From Comamonas piscis (GTDB lineage: Bacteria; Pseudomonadota; Gammaproteobacteria; Burkholderiales; Burkholderiaceae_C): DNA of 64,000 nucleotides. Below the pieces are notes generated by a model. That model ran no database searches and had not been told where the DNA came from. It saw only the letters and a list, made by a program, of their open reading frames with translations. A program made the translations under genes and the position numbers. Location of the stretch: contig NZ_CP058554.1 in assembly GCF_014109725.1 (NCBI RefSeq), positions 186,001 through 250,000 of the forward strand, read 5' to 3'. Positions within the stretch are counted from its first letter, which is position 1; the number at the start of each line of letters is the position of its first letter. Below are positions 44,229 through 53,206 of the stretch, one piece after another.

Positions 44229-45113
44229 GTGTTGGATCTCGCCACTCTCGCCATCTTTCAGCAGGTCATTGCCAGCGGCAGCATCACCCGTGCGGCGCAG
44301 CAGCTGGGCCGTGCCCAGTCCAATATCACCACCCGTATCCAGCAGCTGGAGGAGTCGCTGGGCGTAGCGCTTTTTGTACGCGAAGCCCGGCGCATGGTGC
44401 TGACACCCGAGGGACAGCGGCTGCAGCACTATGCCAACCAGCTGCTGACCCTGGCCGAAGAGGCCACGCAAAGCCTGCGCGGCCAGCAACCCAGCGGGCG
44501 GCTGCGCCTGGGCTCCATGGAGAGTACCGCTGCCGCACGCCTGCCGATACCGCTGGCCGCCTTCCACCGCCAGCATCCCCAGGTGCAGCTGGAGCTGTCC
44601 ACGGCCGCATCGCTGCAACTGATGGAGCAGGTGCTGGACCACCAGCTCGATGCCGCACTGGTGGCCTGGCCACCACCCGATGTGGATGCCCCCTTGCCAC
44701 TGGACCTGGTGCCGCTGTACGAAGAATCGCTGCTGCTGCTGCGCCCCGCCCAAGTGCAGGATGGCGAGCAGCCCCGCACCCTGGCTGGCTTCAGCGATGG
44801 CTGCACCTACCGTCGCATTGGCGAGCAGTGGATGAACGAGGCCCATGGCCCGGCCCCCACTCGGGTGCTGCAGCTGTCGTCGTACCACGCAATCATTGCG
44901 GCGGTGGCGGCAGGCAGCGCCGTGGCGGTCGTCCCCCAAACGGTGCTGGATCTGCAACGCCATCCGCTGCCGGTGCGCAGCCAGCCGCTGGGCAGCTGCA
45001 CCACCATGTTTGTCACCCGCCAGGGCTATGCGACGCCGGCGGTGCAGCAATTGCTGGCCGTCTTGCAGGCAGCCGCACCCACCCCTTTGTCAGCCGCTAT
45101 GGAGACCGTATGA
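44229..45113 (+). CDS. LysR-family transcriptional regulator
   Basis: 294 aa, starting at GTG 44229 (a TTG follows one codon later). N-terminal winged helix-turn-helix (FQQVIASGSITRAAQQLGRAQSNITTRIQQLE) and a C-terminal effector domain (RLRLGSMESTAAARLPIPLAAFHR). It overlaps the nitronate monooxygenase gene by ATGA and is divergent from the MFS gene, its likely targets. Confidence 0.92.
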   Translation: MLDLATLAIFQQVIASGSITRAAQQLGRAQSNITTRIQQLEESLGVALFVREARRMVLTPEGQRLQHYANQLLTLAEEATQSLRGQQPSGRLRLGSMESTAAARLPIPLAAFHRQHPQVQLELSTAASLQLMEQVLDHQLDAALVAWPPPDVDAPLPLDLVPLYEESLLLLRPAQVQDGEQPRTLAGFSDGCTYRRIGEQWMNEAHGPAPTRVLQLSSYHAIIAAVAAGSAVAVVPQTVLDLQRHPLPVRSQPLGSCTTMFVTRQGYATPAVQQLLAVLQAAAPTPLSAAMETV

Positions 45114-46162
45114 CCCGCAATCTGACGCAAGAACTGGACCTGCAGCTGCCCGTGGTGCAAGGCCCGATGACCGGCTCGGACAGCCCGGCGCTGGCTGCTG
45201 CGGTCAGCGACGCCGGCGGCCTGGGCTCACTGGGCTGCGGCATGCGCTCGCCCCAGGCGATGGCCGAGGCCGCCGCAGCCGTGCGCGCACAGACCGACCG
45301 ACCCTTTGCGATGAACCTGTTTGTGCAGGCCACACCCGCACCCGATGCCGCCACCGTGCAGCAGGCCCTGCAACGCCTGGCGCCGCTGTATGCGCGCTTT
45401 GGCGCCGAGCCGGCGGTGCCCGCGCAGTGGTGCGAAGACTTTGCGCAGCAGCTCGATGCACTGGTCGCCTGCCGCCCGGCCGTAGCCAGCTTTACCTTTG
45501 GCATTCTCAGCGCCGCGCAGGTGCAGCGCCTGCAGGCGGCGGGCAGCCAGGTCTGGGGCACGGCCACCACGGTGGCTGAAGCTCTGGCCTGGCAGGCTGT
45601 GGGTGCCGATGCCGTCATCGCCAGCGGCAGCGAGGCCGGCGGCCACCGGGGCACTTTTTTGGCGGACTATGCGGCGTCCATGGTCTCCACCCTGCCGCTG
45701 CTGCGTGACTGCGTGCTGCAGCTGCAAGTGCCGGTGATAGCGGCAGGCGGCATCATGGATGGCGCCGGCATTGCCGCCGCGCAGGCGCTGGGGGCGCAGG
45801 CGGTGCAAATGGGCACGGCCTTTCTGGTCTGCCCCGAATCGGCCATCAACGCGGCCTACCGTGCTGCGCTGGCGACCGCCCAAGCTACCGACACGGTCAC
45901 CACCCGCACCATCTCGGGCCGGCCCGCACGCGGCATCCGCAATGCGATGGTCGATGCGCTGGAAGCCGATGAAGCCGCCATCCCGCCCTACCCGGTGCAA
46001 AACGCGCTGACCGGCGCACTGCGCAAGCTCGCCGGTGCGGCGGGCGATGCGCAGTACCTGTCGCTCTGGGCCGGCCAAGGCGTGGCGCTGGCCAGAGCCC
46101 TGCCCGCTGCGCAACTATTGCAAAAGCTCAAAGAGGAGTGGCTGGCAGCGGGCGCACAATAG
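45110..46162 (+). CDS. Nitronate monooxygenase (2-nitropropane dioxygenase family)
   Basis: 350 aa FMN TIM-barrel enzyme that oxidises alkyl nitronates. Seen: LPVVQGPMTGSDSPALAAAVSDAGGLGSLGCG, the active-site region SGSEAGGHRGTF, and AAGGIMDGAGIAAAQALGAQAVQMGTAFL. The FabK-type enoyl reductase is the main alternative, but GGHRG favours the nitronate group. Coupled by ATGA to the LysR gene. Confidence 0.87.
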   Translation: MTRNLTQELDLQLPVVQGPMTGSDSPALAAAVSDAGGLGSLGCGMRSPQAMAEAAAAVRAQTDRPFAMNLFVQATPAPDAATVQQALQRLAPLYARFGAEPAVPAQWCEDFAQQLDALVACRPAVASFTFGILSAAQVQRLQAAGSQVWGTATTVAEALAWQAVGADAVIASGSEAGGHRGTFLADYAASMVSTLPLLRDCVLQLQVPVIAAGGIMDGAGIAAAQALGAQAVQMGTAFLVCPESAINAAYRAALATAQATDTVTTRTISGRPARGIRNAMVDALEADEAAIPPYPVQNALTGALRKLAGAAGDAQYLSLWAGQGVALARALPAAQLLQKLKEEWLAAGAQ

Positions 46163-46209
46163 CAGCCAATGCCCGGCAGCCTGGTCCGGGCCCGCAAAGA
46201 CTGCCTACC

Positions 46210-47106
46210 GTGAACACTGCTACCCCCTCTGCCACTGCGCAAGCCTCCCGCCCCGTCATCCTGTCCATCCAGTCCCATGTGGCCTGGGGCTACGTGGGCA
46301 ACTCGGCCGCAGTGTTTGCGCTGCAGCGCCTGGGCTTTGAGGTGCTGCAGGTACACACGGTAATGTTCAGCAACCACACGGGCTACGGGCAGTTCCGCGG
46401 CCAGATCCTGAGCGCCGAACATATCCGCGAGATCCTGGCTGGCCTGCGCGAGCGCGGCGCACTGCAAAAAGTGGGCGCCGTGCTCTCGGGCTACCTGGGC
46501 AATGCCGATACCGGCGCAGCCATTCTCGATGCCGTCAATGACATCCGCCAGGCCAACCCGCAGCTGCGCTACCTCTGCGATCCGGTGATGGGCGATGTGG
46601 GCCGGGGGCTCTTCGTGAACCCTGCCATCCCCGATTTTCTGCGCGACCAGGCGATCCCATTTGCCAACATCATCACGCCCAACCAGTTCGAGTTTGAGCT
46701 GCTGAGCGGCACCAAGCTGGCCAGCACCGAAGAGGCTGTGGCCGTCGCGCGCCAGATGCGTGGCCGGGGGCCGGACACCATCGTTATCACCAGCCTGGCT
46801 ACGCCCGACATCGCGGCCGACCAATTGGGCACCCTGGCCGTTAACGGCCAAGGCGCCTGGCTGGTGACCACGCCGCGCATTGACCTGCACCCGCTCCCCA
46901 ATGGCATGGGCGATGTGTTTGCCGCTACCCTGCTGGGCCGTTTGATGGATGGCCGCCCCCTGCCTGAGGCGCTGGAGCTGGCGACCGCCACCTTGTACTC
47001 ACTGGTCAAAGGCACGGTGGCGGGCTCCCGCGATCTCCCCCTGGTGGCCGCGCAGGCCCAGCTGATCGAGCCAGCCGCGCGCTTTGCGGCGCAGCCGCTG
47101 GCCTGA
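46210..47106 (+). CDS. pdxY: Pyridoxal kinase
   Basis: Phosphorylates pyridoxal for salvage of vitamin B6. 298 aa from a GTG at 46210, the only start giving the usual N-terminus (VILSIQSHVAWGYVGNSAAVF). Seen: the substrate loop FSNHTGYG, YLCDPVMGD, ITPNQFEFE, and the catalytic NGMGDVFAA. Length matches PdxY. Confidence 0.93.
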   Translation: MNTATPSATAQASRPVILSIQSHVAWGYVGNSAAVFALQRLGFEVLQVHTVMFSNHTGYGQFRGQILSAEHIREILAGLRERGALQKVGAVLSGYLGNADTGAAILDAVNDIRQANPQLRYLCDPVMGDVGRGLFVNPAIPDFLRDQAIPFANIITPNQFEFELLSGTKLASTEEAVAVARQMRGRGPDTIVITSLATPDIAADQLGTLAVNGQGAWLVTTPRIDLHPLPNGMGDVFAATLLGRLMDGRPLPEALELATATLYSLVKGTVAGSRDLPLVAAQAQLIEPAARFAAQPLA

Positions 47107-47125
47107 GTCAAAGGTCAGGCACCGC

Positions 47126-47683
47126 ATGTCGCATCCAAGTTCCCTCCCACGTCTACAGCTGCGCGCCTTTGTGCCTGGCGATTTCGAGGCCTACGCCCAC
47201 TATCACCGCCAGCCTGCCGTCTACCGCTACTTGTATACCGAGGCACCGCAGGACACTGCCGTACTGCAGGCACAGTTCACACGCGATGCACTGCCCCAGC
47301 GCCTGGCGCAGGATGGCGACACCCGGCGCTTTGCCGTGGTGCGCAGCAGCGATGGCTGCCTGTTGGGGGAGACCTTGCTCAAACTGGCTAGCGCCGCCGC
47401 GCGCCAGGCCGAGGTAGGCTATATCTTTGATCCAGCCCATGCCGGTCATGGCTATGCCACCGAAGCCGTGGCGCAGACCTTGGCGCAGGGGTTTGGCGCG
47501 TTGGGCTTTCACCGCATCTTTGCGCGGCTGGATGCCGCCAACCTCGGCTCGGTCGGCGTGGTCGAGCGCCTGGGCATGCGGCGAGAAGCCCATCTGATCG
47601 AGAATGACCAGTTCAACGGCCAGTGGGGCGATGAGTACATCTATGGGCTACTGGCCCGCGAGTGGCGCGACCGCCAGGGCTGA
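47126..47683 (+). CDS. GNAT family N-acetyltransferase (RimJ/RimL type)
   Basis: 185 aa. LQLRAFVPGDFEAYAHYHRQPAVYRYL at the start, acetyl-CoA loop FDPAHAGHGYATEAVAQTL, and LDAANLGSVGVVERLGMRREAHLIE at the end are standard for the ribosomal-protein-type branch. Many members act on small molecules or antibiotics. Starts 19 bp after pdxY, so probably co-transcribed. Confidence 0.88.
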   Translation: MSHPSSLPRLQLRAFVPGDFEAYAHYHRQPAVYRYLYTEAPQDTAVLQAQFTRDALPQRLAQDGDTRRFAVVRSSDGCLLGETLLKLASAAARQAEVGYIFDPAHAGHGYATEAVAQTLAQGFGALGFHRIFARLDAANLGSVGVVERLGMRREAHLIENDQFNGQWGDEYIYGLLAREWRDRQG

Positions 47684-47711
47684 CCTGGGTCAGCCTGGCT
47701 CAGCGCTGGGT

Positions 47712-49004
47712 TCAGCGTGTGGGGTGCAATGCCAGCAGTGCGCGCTCACGTCCGATCAGCGCGCCCAGCAGCAGCACCAGCAGATAGACATAGAACAGAT
47801 GCCCACTGTTGTGGGCGAAAAACGCCTGGGTCAGGCCAAAGCCGATGTAGCACAGGGGCACAAGAATGCCCAGCATGCGCAGGTAGAGGATCTGGCGGTC
47901 CATCGGCGCGCCAGCGCATTGCGCCATGCGCTTTTGCGTGGGCCAGAAGATCAGCAGCGGCACGGCATAGAAGGCCAGCAGCAGGGCCACCCCCACCAGA
48001 CCTCGCTTGGCAAACATGTCGAGCAGCTCATTGTGCGCATGGTCATAGGGCAGCACCGAGGCGCTGGCCTCGCCCGCTTCGACGCGGCGGGCCTTCTCGG
48101 CGATATAGCCTTTGAGGCCCCAACCGGTCAGCGGCCTGTCCAGCCCCATGTGCCAGGCCAGGTTCCAGTGGGCCAGGCGCTGGCCGACCGAGGTTTCGGC
48201 CGCATCGCGGTCTTGCACCTCGTAGCTCTGCACTTCATGCACCGCCGTGTGGTAGCGCTGGGCCATCTCCCCGCCTTTGAGCGATACCAGCCCCCCAATG
48301 CCAAGCAAGGCGGCCAGCAGGCCCAGGCCCACCGGTTTGCGCAGGCCACAGCGCCACAGCAGCACGGCGCCAATCAGCAAGACAAAGGGCAGCACGATCC
48401 AGCTGCCACGCGTGTCCGACAGGATGACGGCCAGCAGCCCGAAGAGACTGCACACCAAGCCCAGCGCACGCTGCCAGATCACCAAAGAGCGCCACAGCAG
48501 CAACACGCCAAAACAGCAGGCCAGCGCCAGCACCAGCGCAATACCGCTGAACTGGATCGCATTGGTAAAACCATTGGCGCGGTGGGCATCGGTCCAGCCG
48601 GTCTGGTAGACGGCGACCAGGCCGGCACCCAAGGCACCTGCCAGCATGCCCCAACCCAGCGGCCGGACCCGGGGCGCAAACACCTGTAAAAAACCCAGGC
48701 CGGAGATGGCCAGCGCGTATTTGACGAACTGGTCGCTGCGCGAGCGCAGGTGCCAGTCATCAAAGCTCATGGTCCACAGGACGGCCATGACGGCGAGCAT
48801 CAGCCCCCAGGCCAGCGCCCGGCGGTCCCAGCTGCGGCCCCACCACTGGCGCACAAAAATCAGGCTGGCCAGCGCCAGCACGGCAGCGCCGAAGGAATAG
48901 CCCGACGGTAAGCTGAGGGCCACCCCAGGCACCAGAAAGGCCGCCAGCTGGCTGGCCCGCATTGCGGGCGAAGGCGCAACGGGCGCCGCCGCAGCCAGGC
49001 TCAT
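47712..49004 (-). CDS. O-antigen ligase-family protein (Wzy_C)
   Basis: 430 aa, about 11-12 hydrophobic helices with one large periplasmic loop (about residues 235-320). The Wzy_C signature is present: SDTRGSWIVLP and YDHAHNELLDMFAKRG, whose His is important in WaaL-type ligases. It joins O-antigen to lipid A-core or glycans to proteins in the periplasm. It overlaps the glycosyltransferase by ATGA, which fits lipopolysaccharide work. Confidence 0.86.
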   Translation of the reverse strand: MSLAAAAPVAPSPAMRASQLAAFLVPGVALSLPSGYSFGAAVLALASLIFVRQWWGRSWDRRALAWGLMLAVMAVLWTMSFDDWHLRSRSDQFVKYALAISGLGFLQVFAPRVRPLGWGMLAGALGAGLVAVYQTGWTDAHRANGFTNAIQFSGIALVLALACCFGVLLLWRSLVIWQRALGLVCSLFGLLAVILSDTRGSWIVLPFVLLIGAVLLWRCGLRKPVGLGLLAALLGIGGLVSLKGGEMAQRYHTAVHEVQSYEVQDRDAAETSVGQRLAHWNLAWHMGLDRPLTGWGLKGYIAEKARRVEAGEASASVLPYDHAHNELLDMFAKRGLVGVALLLAFYAVPLLIFWPTQKRMAQCAGAPMDRQILYLRMLGILVPLCYIGFGLTQAFFAHNSGHLFYVYLLVLLLGALIGRERALLALHPTR

Positions 49005-49813
49005 CGGCGCACGTCTCCGCTCAGATAGGGGCGGTCGTAGGCCAGGGCGACGTAGCGGAAGAAGCTCTCCAGCGCGACGAACACGCAGTACAAAAAGCCC
49101 GCGCCCCCGCAGAGAATGCCGAAGTGGAAGAAGTAAAGACGCACAAACATGGCAATCGATGAGGCCAAGCCGCGCAGAATGCCGCCGCGCACGCCCTCTT
49201 CGGCGCGCTTGGCTGCGCCCAGCATTGCGTACTGGGTCAGCTTTTCCAGGCTGGTGTGCACGGTGCTGCGCGAATGGTGCAACAGCGGTGTGCGCATCAG
49301 GTGGCGCGTCACATTGGCACGGCTCAGCTGCGCCTCTTCATGCACCACGCCGGTGTACTCGCGCAGCAAACCGCGCCAGAACAGGCGCTCGACCTTGGCG
49401 GTGGAGCGCAGGTATTTCAGCTCCTTGCCGAAAGCGACCATGCGCCAGCGCACCATCCAGATGGCTTCCTTGCCCGACTGGACGATGGCTTCCAGCTCCT
49501 CGCGGAATGCAGGAGAGATGGTCTCATCGGCATCGAGGAAGAACACATAGTCGCCCTTGGCGTGGGCGAGCAGGCGGTTTCGCTGCAGCGCAAAGCCCTG
49601 CCAGTCTTCATAGCGAAACACCTGGGCTCCGAGGCTACAGGCAATGGCGGTGGTACGGTCCACACTGCCACTGTCCACCACCACAACCTGGTCGGCAAAC
49701 GAGGCACTGCGCAAACAGGCCTCGATGTTGTCTTCTTCGTTGAGCGTGAGGATGCCAATGGTCAGCGTAAACCTGCGCGAAGCTGCAGCGCCGCCCAATG
49801 GGGAATCAGTCAC
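49001..49813 (-). CDS. Glycosyltransferase family 2 (WaaE/KdtX-like)
   Basis: 270 aa. GT2 blocks: GILTLNEEDNIEACLRSA, VVVDSGSVDRT, and the DxD-type FLDADE. Near the end, hydrophobic segments (MFVRLYFFHFG, FLYCVFVALESFF) anchor it to the membrane. The start is a GTG directly after the zinc-finger stop (TGA-GTG). WaaE/KdtX-type enzymes add a core glucose. Linked by ATGA to the ligase. Confidence 0.86.
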   Translation of the reverse strand: MTDSPLGGAAASRRFTLTIGILTLNEEDNIEACLRSASFADQVVVVDSGSVDRTTAIACSLGAQVFRYEDWQGFALQRNRLLAHAKGDYVFFLDADETISPAFREELEAIVQSGKEAIWMVRWRMVAFGKELKYLRSTAKVERLFWRGLLREYTGVVHEEAQLSRANVTRHLMRTPLLHHSRSTVHTSLEKLTQYAMLGAAKRAEEGVRGGILRGLASSIAMFVRLYFFHFGILCGGAGFLYCVFVALESFFRYVALAYDRPYLSGDVRR

Positions 49814-50020
49814 TCAATGGCCACCGTGGAAGGTTTCGCCGGCCTTGAGTCGGTACACGGTGCCGCAATAAGGGCACTTGGCTTCACCGCTGTGGCCCAC
49901 ATCCAAAAAGACGCGGGGATGGCCACTCCACAATTTCATGTCTGCCTTGGGATTGGGGCAAAACACGCCACCTTGGGCGTTCAGGTCTTTGGCCAGCAAC
50001 TCAACAACTGCCTGCGTCAT
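49814..50020 (-). CDS. Small zinc-finger protein (zf-CHCC type)
   Basis: 68 aa. Likely zinc ligands are C21, H34, C49 and C52 (VFCPNP, SGHPRVFLDV, AKCPYCGTVY). The family is related to the NDUFS6 zinc domain and is widely found next to lipopolysaccharide genes in Betaproteobacteria. AGGAAAG lies nine bases before the ATG. First gene of the unit with the glycosyltransferase and ligase. Confidence 0.87.
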   Translation of the reverse strand: MTQAVVELLAKDLNAQGGVFCPNPKADMKLWSGHPRVFLDVGHSGEAKCPYCGTVYRLKAGETFHGGH

Positions 50021-50263
50021 GGTTTTCAACTTTCCTGCGCCAGCCCCGCACCCCTGTCGCGGACCGGCTATCGATGATTCTGTAGGCACGGGGAACGGTG
50101 GGGACCAGCCCCAATGGGCTCCCATGCTGGGCAGTGATTTTACGTGGACGGCGCCCGACTTGGCAGAAGATGCAGAGTGGGCGGCTCAGAATTGGCCGCC
50201 AAACCCGCCTAAAAGGGTTCGGCAGGCAGCCGGCGGGTCGCCCTTGTTACAAGTGGCTCCAGC

Positions 50264-50695
50264 TCAAGGCTGAGGGTTGGCGGGCGCCAGCGCTGGATCG
50301 ACCTCTGCGCTGGGGCGGTGCAAGGTCCAGGTTTTCAAGCGGCCGTGCACAAACTCACAAGTTACCGTTGAGTCGGTGTTGTCGCGCCATACAAACACCT
50401 CGGGCTGCTCCAAGGCATTGGATTGGCGCAGGCCCAGCGAACGCGTCATGGCCACCACATGCACCAAGGGAACGTTGGGCTTGAGCTTGGCATTGAGCAT
50501 CACGGCGCTGGCCACATAGCCCAAGGGCCGCTGCGCGGCCCGTTTCATGATGGTCATCAAACGGGTGAAGTGCAGCATCAGCCACATCAAGATGCCGCCG
50601 CTGACGGCTAGCACGCCCATCCATTTGTAATTTTGGTAAGCAGCCCCCAGCAGCACCAACAAGCCAACGGGGATCAGTATGTTTCTCCAGTTCAT
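50264..50695 (-). CDS. Hypothetical membrane-anchored protein
   Basis: 143 aa from the ATG at 50695; a longer frame to 50884 has no support. Two hydrophobic segments at about residues 5-20 and 26-42, then a soluble part (TRLMTIMKRAAQRPLGYVASAVMLNAKL, EVFVWRDN) with no recognised family. 243 bp of non-coding sequence separates it from the zinc-finger gene downstream. Confidence 0.65.
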   Translation of the reverse strand: MNWRNILIPVGLLVLLGAAYQNYKWMGVLAVSGGILMWLMLHFTRLMTIMKRAAQRPLGYVASAVMLNAKLKPNVPLVHVVAMTRSLGLRQSNALEQPEVFVWRDNTDSTVTCEFVHGRLKTWTLHRPSAEVDPALAPANPQP

Positions 50696-50870
50696 CGCGC
50701 TATTGTCCACTGCCTGCGGTGGCGCGTCGCCATTAAAGGCCAATTGGGAGACAGAGTGGTTAGTAAGTACAAACATACGCTGTAACGATGTTGTCCTATT
50801 GCCCCCTGGTACGACATGTCCTAGAGTGGCATCATCGGGCGCAATATTAACTATCAAAAGACATATCCCA

Positions 50871-51563
50871 ATGAATTTTGACACTTACCTCAGCGCGGGC
50901 AACCAGAGCTTCTGGCTCTTGATTGCCACCGTGCTGCCCGCGCTGAGCCCCATCGGCATTTCGGTGTTCTTTCTCGCCTTGACGGAAGGCGCACCCAAAG
51001 AATTGCGACAGAGCATGGCCACCCGCATCGCCATCCAGGTCAGCCTGCTGATGGTGTTTTTCATGCTGTTTGGCGCCATCATCCTCAACCTGTTTTCACT
51101 GTCCATCGATGTCGTGCGGCTGGGCGGCGGCTTGCTGCTGGCCGTGATCGGCTGGAACATGATCAATGCCAAGCCCAATGAGGAGCTGACCGAAAAACCT
51201 GCCCCGCCCTTCTCAACGGAATCCGCGCGCCTGATGAGCTTCTACCCGCTGACCTTTCCGCTGTCCTTTGGCCCAGGCACCTTGGCCGCCACCATCACCG
51301 TCAGCGTGACCCTGTTGGACAGCGAATCCTCGGGCGTGATCGCCGCCAATCTGCTGGGCGCCATCGTGGGATGCCTGGTCGCTGGTTCGACCGTGCTGGT
51401 CTGCTACCGCTATGCCGACAAGGTGCTCAAACCGCTGGGCAAGAGCGGCGTCATGATCTTCCTGAACTTCTCGGCCTTCATCCTCATGTGCCTGGGCATA
51501 CAGGTGGCATGGGGCGGGCTGCGCAACCTGCTCGGCGAGCTGCTTAGCCGTGGCGTTGCTTAA
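50871..51563 (+). CDS. MarC-family integral membrane protein
   Basis: 230 aa with six hydrophobic segments. ALSPIGISVFFLALTEG at the start, RLGGGLLLAVIGWNMI and FYPLTFPLSFGPGTLAATITV in the middle are typical MarC blocks. The old link to multiple antibiotic resistance is disputed, so the function is unknown. Confidence 0.85.
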   Translation: MNFDTYLSAGNQSFWLLIATVLPALSPIGISVFFLALTEGAPKELRQSMATRIAIQVSLLMVFFMLFGAIILNLFSLSIDVVRLGGGLLLAVIGWNMINAKPNEELTEKPAPPFSTESARLMSFYPLTFPLSFGPGTLAATITVSVTLLDSESSGVIAANLLGAIVGCLVAGSTVLVCYRYADKVLKPLGKSGVMIFLNFSAFILMCLGIQVAWGGLRNLLGELLSRGVA

Positions 51564-51739
51564 GGAGCCTGTTCCAGGAGCGCATGCACACCTCCCAGAT
51601 CCTTTCACACAACCGCGCTTTAATTTTGATAGCATTTGATCTTGCCCGGTATCCAGCCCTGGCCATCAGCCCCTGAGCCCAACGCACCGCCATGCCTGCA
51701 CATCAACCTGCTTGCCGGCGGGGCGCGACACCCAACACC

Positions 51740-53206
51740 ATGATCCATTGCACTTCATCGCCTTTGTGGCGCAACGGCCTGGCACTTGCGCTGGCCGCTT
51801 TGCTGGCAGCGCCGGCCATGGCCCAGTCACCGCTGGCGCCAGCCACCAGCGCGCTCACCGCTGAACCCGCGGTGCCCGCGCCCACTTCCCCAGCGGCGCC
51901 TGCATCGCCTACAGCCTCCAGCACTCCTGCGGCGGCCCCAGCGGCCGATGCCCCGCCCCCCTCCCCCGACGCCCAGCAGGCCTATATGGCCGCCCGCGAC
52001 AAGCTGGTGCAGATCCGCACCCTGCGCCGCCAGACCAATACGCAGAGCAGCACCGGCTCGGGCTTTTTTGTCTCGGAAGACGGTTTGCTGATCACCAACT
52101 ACCACGTGATCAGCCAACTGGCGCTGGAGCCTGAGCGCCACCGCGCGGTGCTGGTATCGGTCAGCGGCCAGGAGGCGCCGGTACAGCTGCTCGCTATCGA
52201 TGTGCTGCATGACCTGGCCTTGCTGCGCGTCGCGCCAGCCAAAGAAGGCGCAGAAGCGAGTGCCGAGCACCGCTACAGCGCACTGCCGCTGCGCCCCAGC
52301 AGCCGGCCACTGAGCGGCGGCGAGCGCATCTTCTCGCTGGGCAACCCCTTGGATGTCGGCTTTGCGATCACCGAGGGCACCTACAACGGCCTGGTGCAGC
52401 GCAGCTTCTACCCGCGCATCTTCTTTGGCGGCACCTTGAACCCGGGCATGAGCGGTGGCCCGGCCATCGACACCCAGGGCCGCGTGGTGGGCGTCAATGT
52501 GGCCAAGCAGCTGGGCGCAGAGCAGCTGAGCTTTCTGGTACCGGTGGAGTTTGTCGAGCAGCTGCTCGCCCAGGGCCGCGAGGCCAGCCCGGTCAAGGGC
52601 GCCATGCATGCCGAGGTCACCCGCCAGCTGATGGCCCACCAAAAGGACCTGGTCGACCGGGTGCTGAGCGGCAATACACGTTCCGAGCGCTACGGCCCCT
52701 ACCGCGTGCCTGTGCCATCTGAAACCCTGGCCCGCTGCTGGGGCGATGGCCGCGAGCGGCGCAGTGAATCGCTGTTTGATTTTGAGCGCAGCCAATGCCG
52801 CATCGACAGCGAAGTCTTCACCGGTGACGGCGATGTGGGCGGACTGGGCATGCGCTACGAAGCCTATGACGCGCCGCGCCTGAGCCCCTGGCAGTTTGCC
52901 CACACCTATGGCTCCAGCTTTGCGAACGAGCCGATGCGCAAGCGCGGCAACCGCGTGCGCACTGGCTATGAATGCCGCGAGGATTTTGTCGCCGGCGATG
53001 CCAAGCTGCCGTTGCGCGCCGTCGTCTGCATGGCCGCCTACCGCAAGTTCAGCGGCCTCTATGACCTGACCGTGCTGGCCGTCTCGGTGGACCAGCCGCG
53101 CCAAGGCGTGCTCGGCCGGCTCAATGTGAGCGCCGTGAGTTTTGACAATGCCCAGCGCCTGGCCCGCCAGTACCTGCAAGGCTTCTCCAGCGAGGCCGCC
53201 CAATGA
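51740..53206 (+). CDS. Periplasmic trypsin-like serine protease (S1C/DegP-type fold)
   Basis: 488 aa from the ATG at 51740. Signal peptide ends near AMAQ (residue 29). A Pro/Ala/Ser-rich linker of about 45 residues precedes the protease domain with catalytic H122 (TNYHV), D158 (LHDLALL) and S238 (NPGMSGGPAID). No PDZ domain follows. Instead there is a 230-residue C-terminal region with three or four Cys (ARCWGDG, RSQCRID, YECREDF, VVCMAA) and no family I recognise. Overlaps the FHA gene by ATGA. Confidence 0.85.
   Translation: MIHCTSSPLWRNGLALALAALLAAPAMAQSPLAPATSALTAEPAVPAPTSPAAPASPTASSTPAAAPAADAPPPSPDAQQAYMAARDKLVQIRTLRRQTNTQSSTGSGFFVSEDGLLITNYHVISQLALEPERHRAVLVSVSGQEAPVQLLAIDVLHDLALLRVAPAKEGAEASAEHRYSALPLRPSSRPLSGGERIFSLGNPLDVGFAITEGTYNGLVQRSFYPRIFFGGTLNPGMSGGPAIDTQGRVVGVNVAKQLGAEQLSFLVPVEFVEQLLAQGREASPVKGAMHAEVTRQLMAHQKDLVDRVLSGNTRSERYGPYRVPVPSETLARCWGDGRERRSESLFDFERSQCRIDSEVFTGDGDVGGLGMRYEAYDAPRLSPWQFAHTYGSSFANEPMRKRGNRVRTGYECREDFVAGDAKLPLRAVVCMAAYRKFSGLYDLTVLAVSVDQPRQGVLGRLNVSAVSFDNAQRLARQYLQGFSSEAAQ

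Noticed and set aside
50124..50273. Small 49-codon plus-strand frame in the gap after the zinc-finger gene
   Set aside because: No ribosome site, no recognised family and an unusual Trp/Pro composition; not enough to call it a gene.
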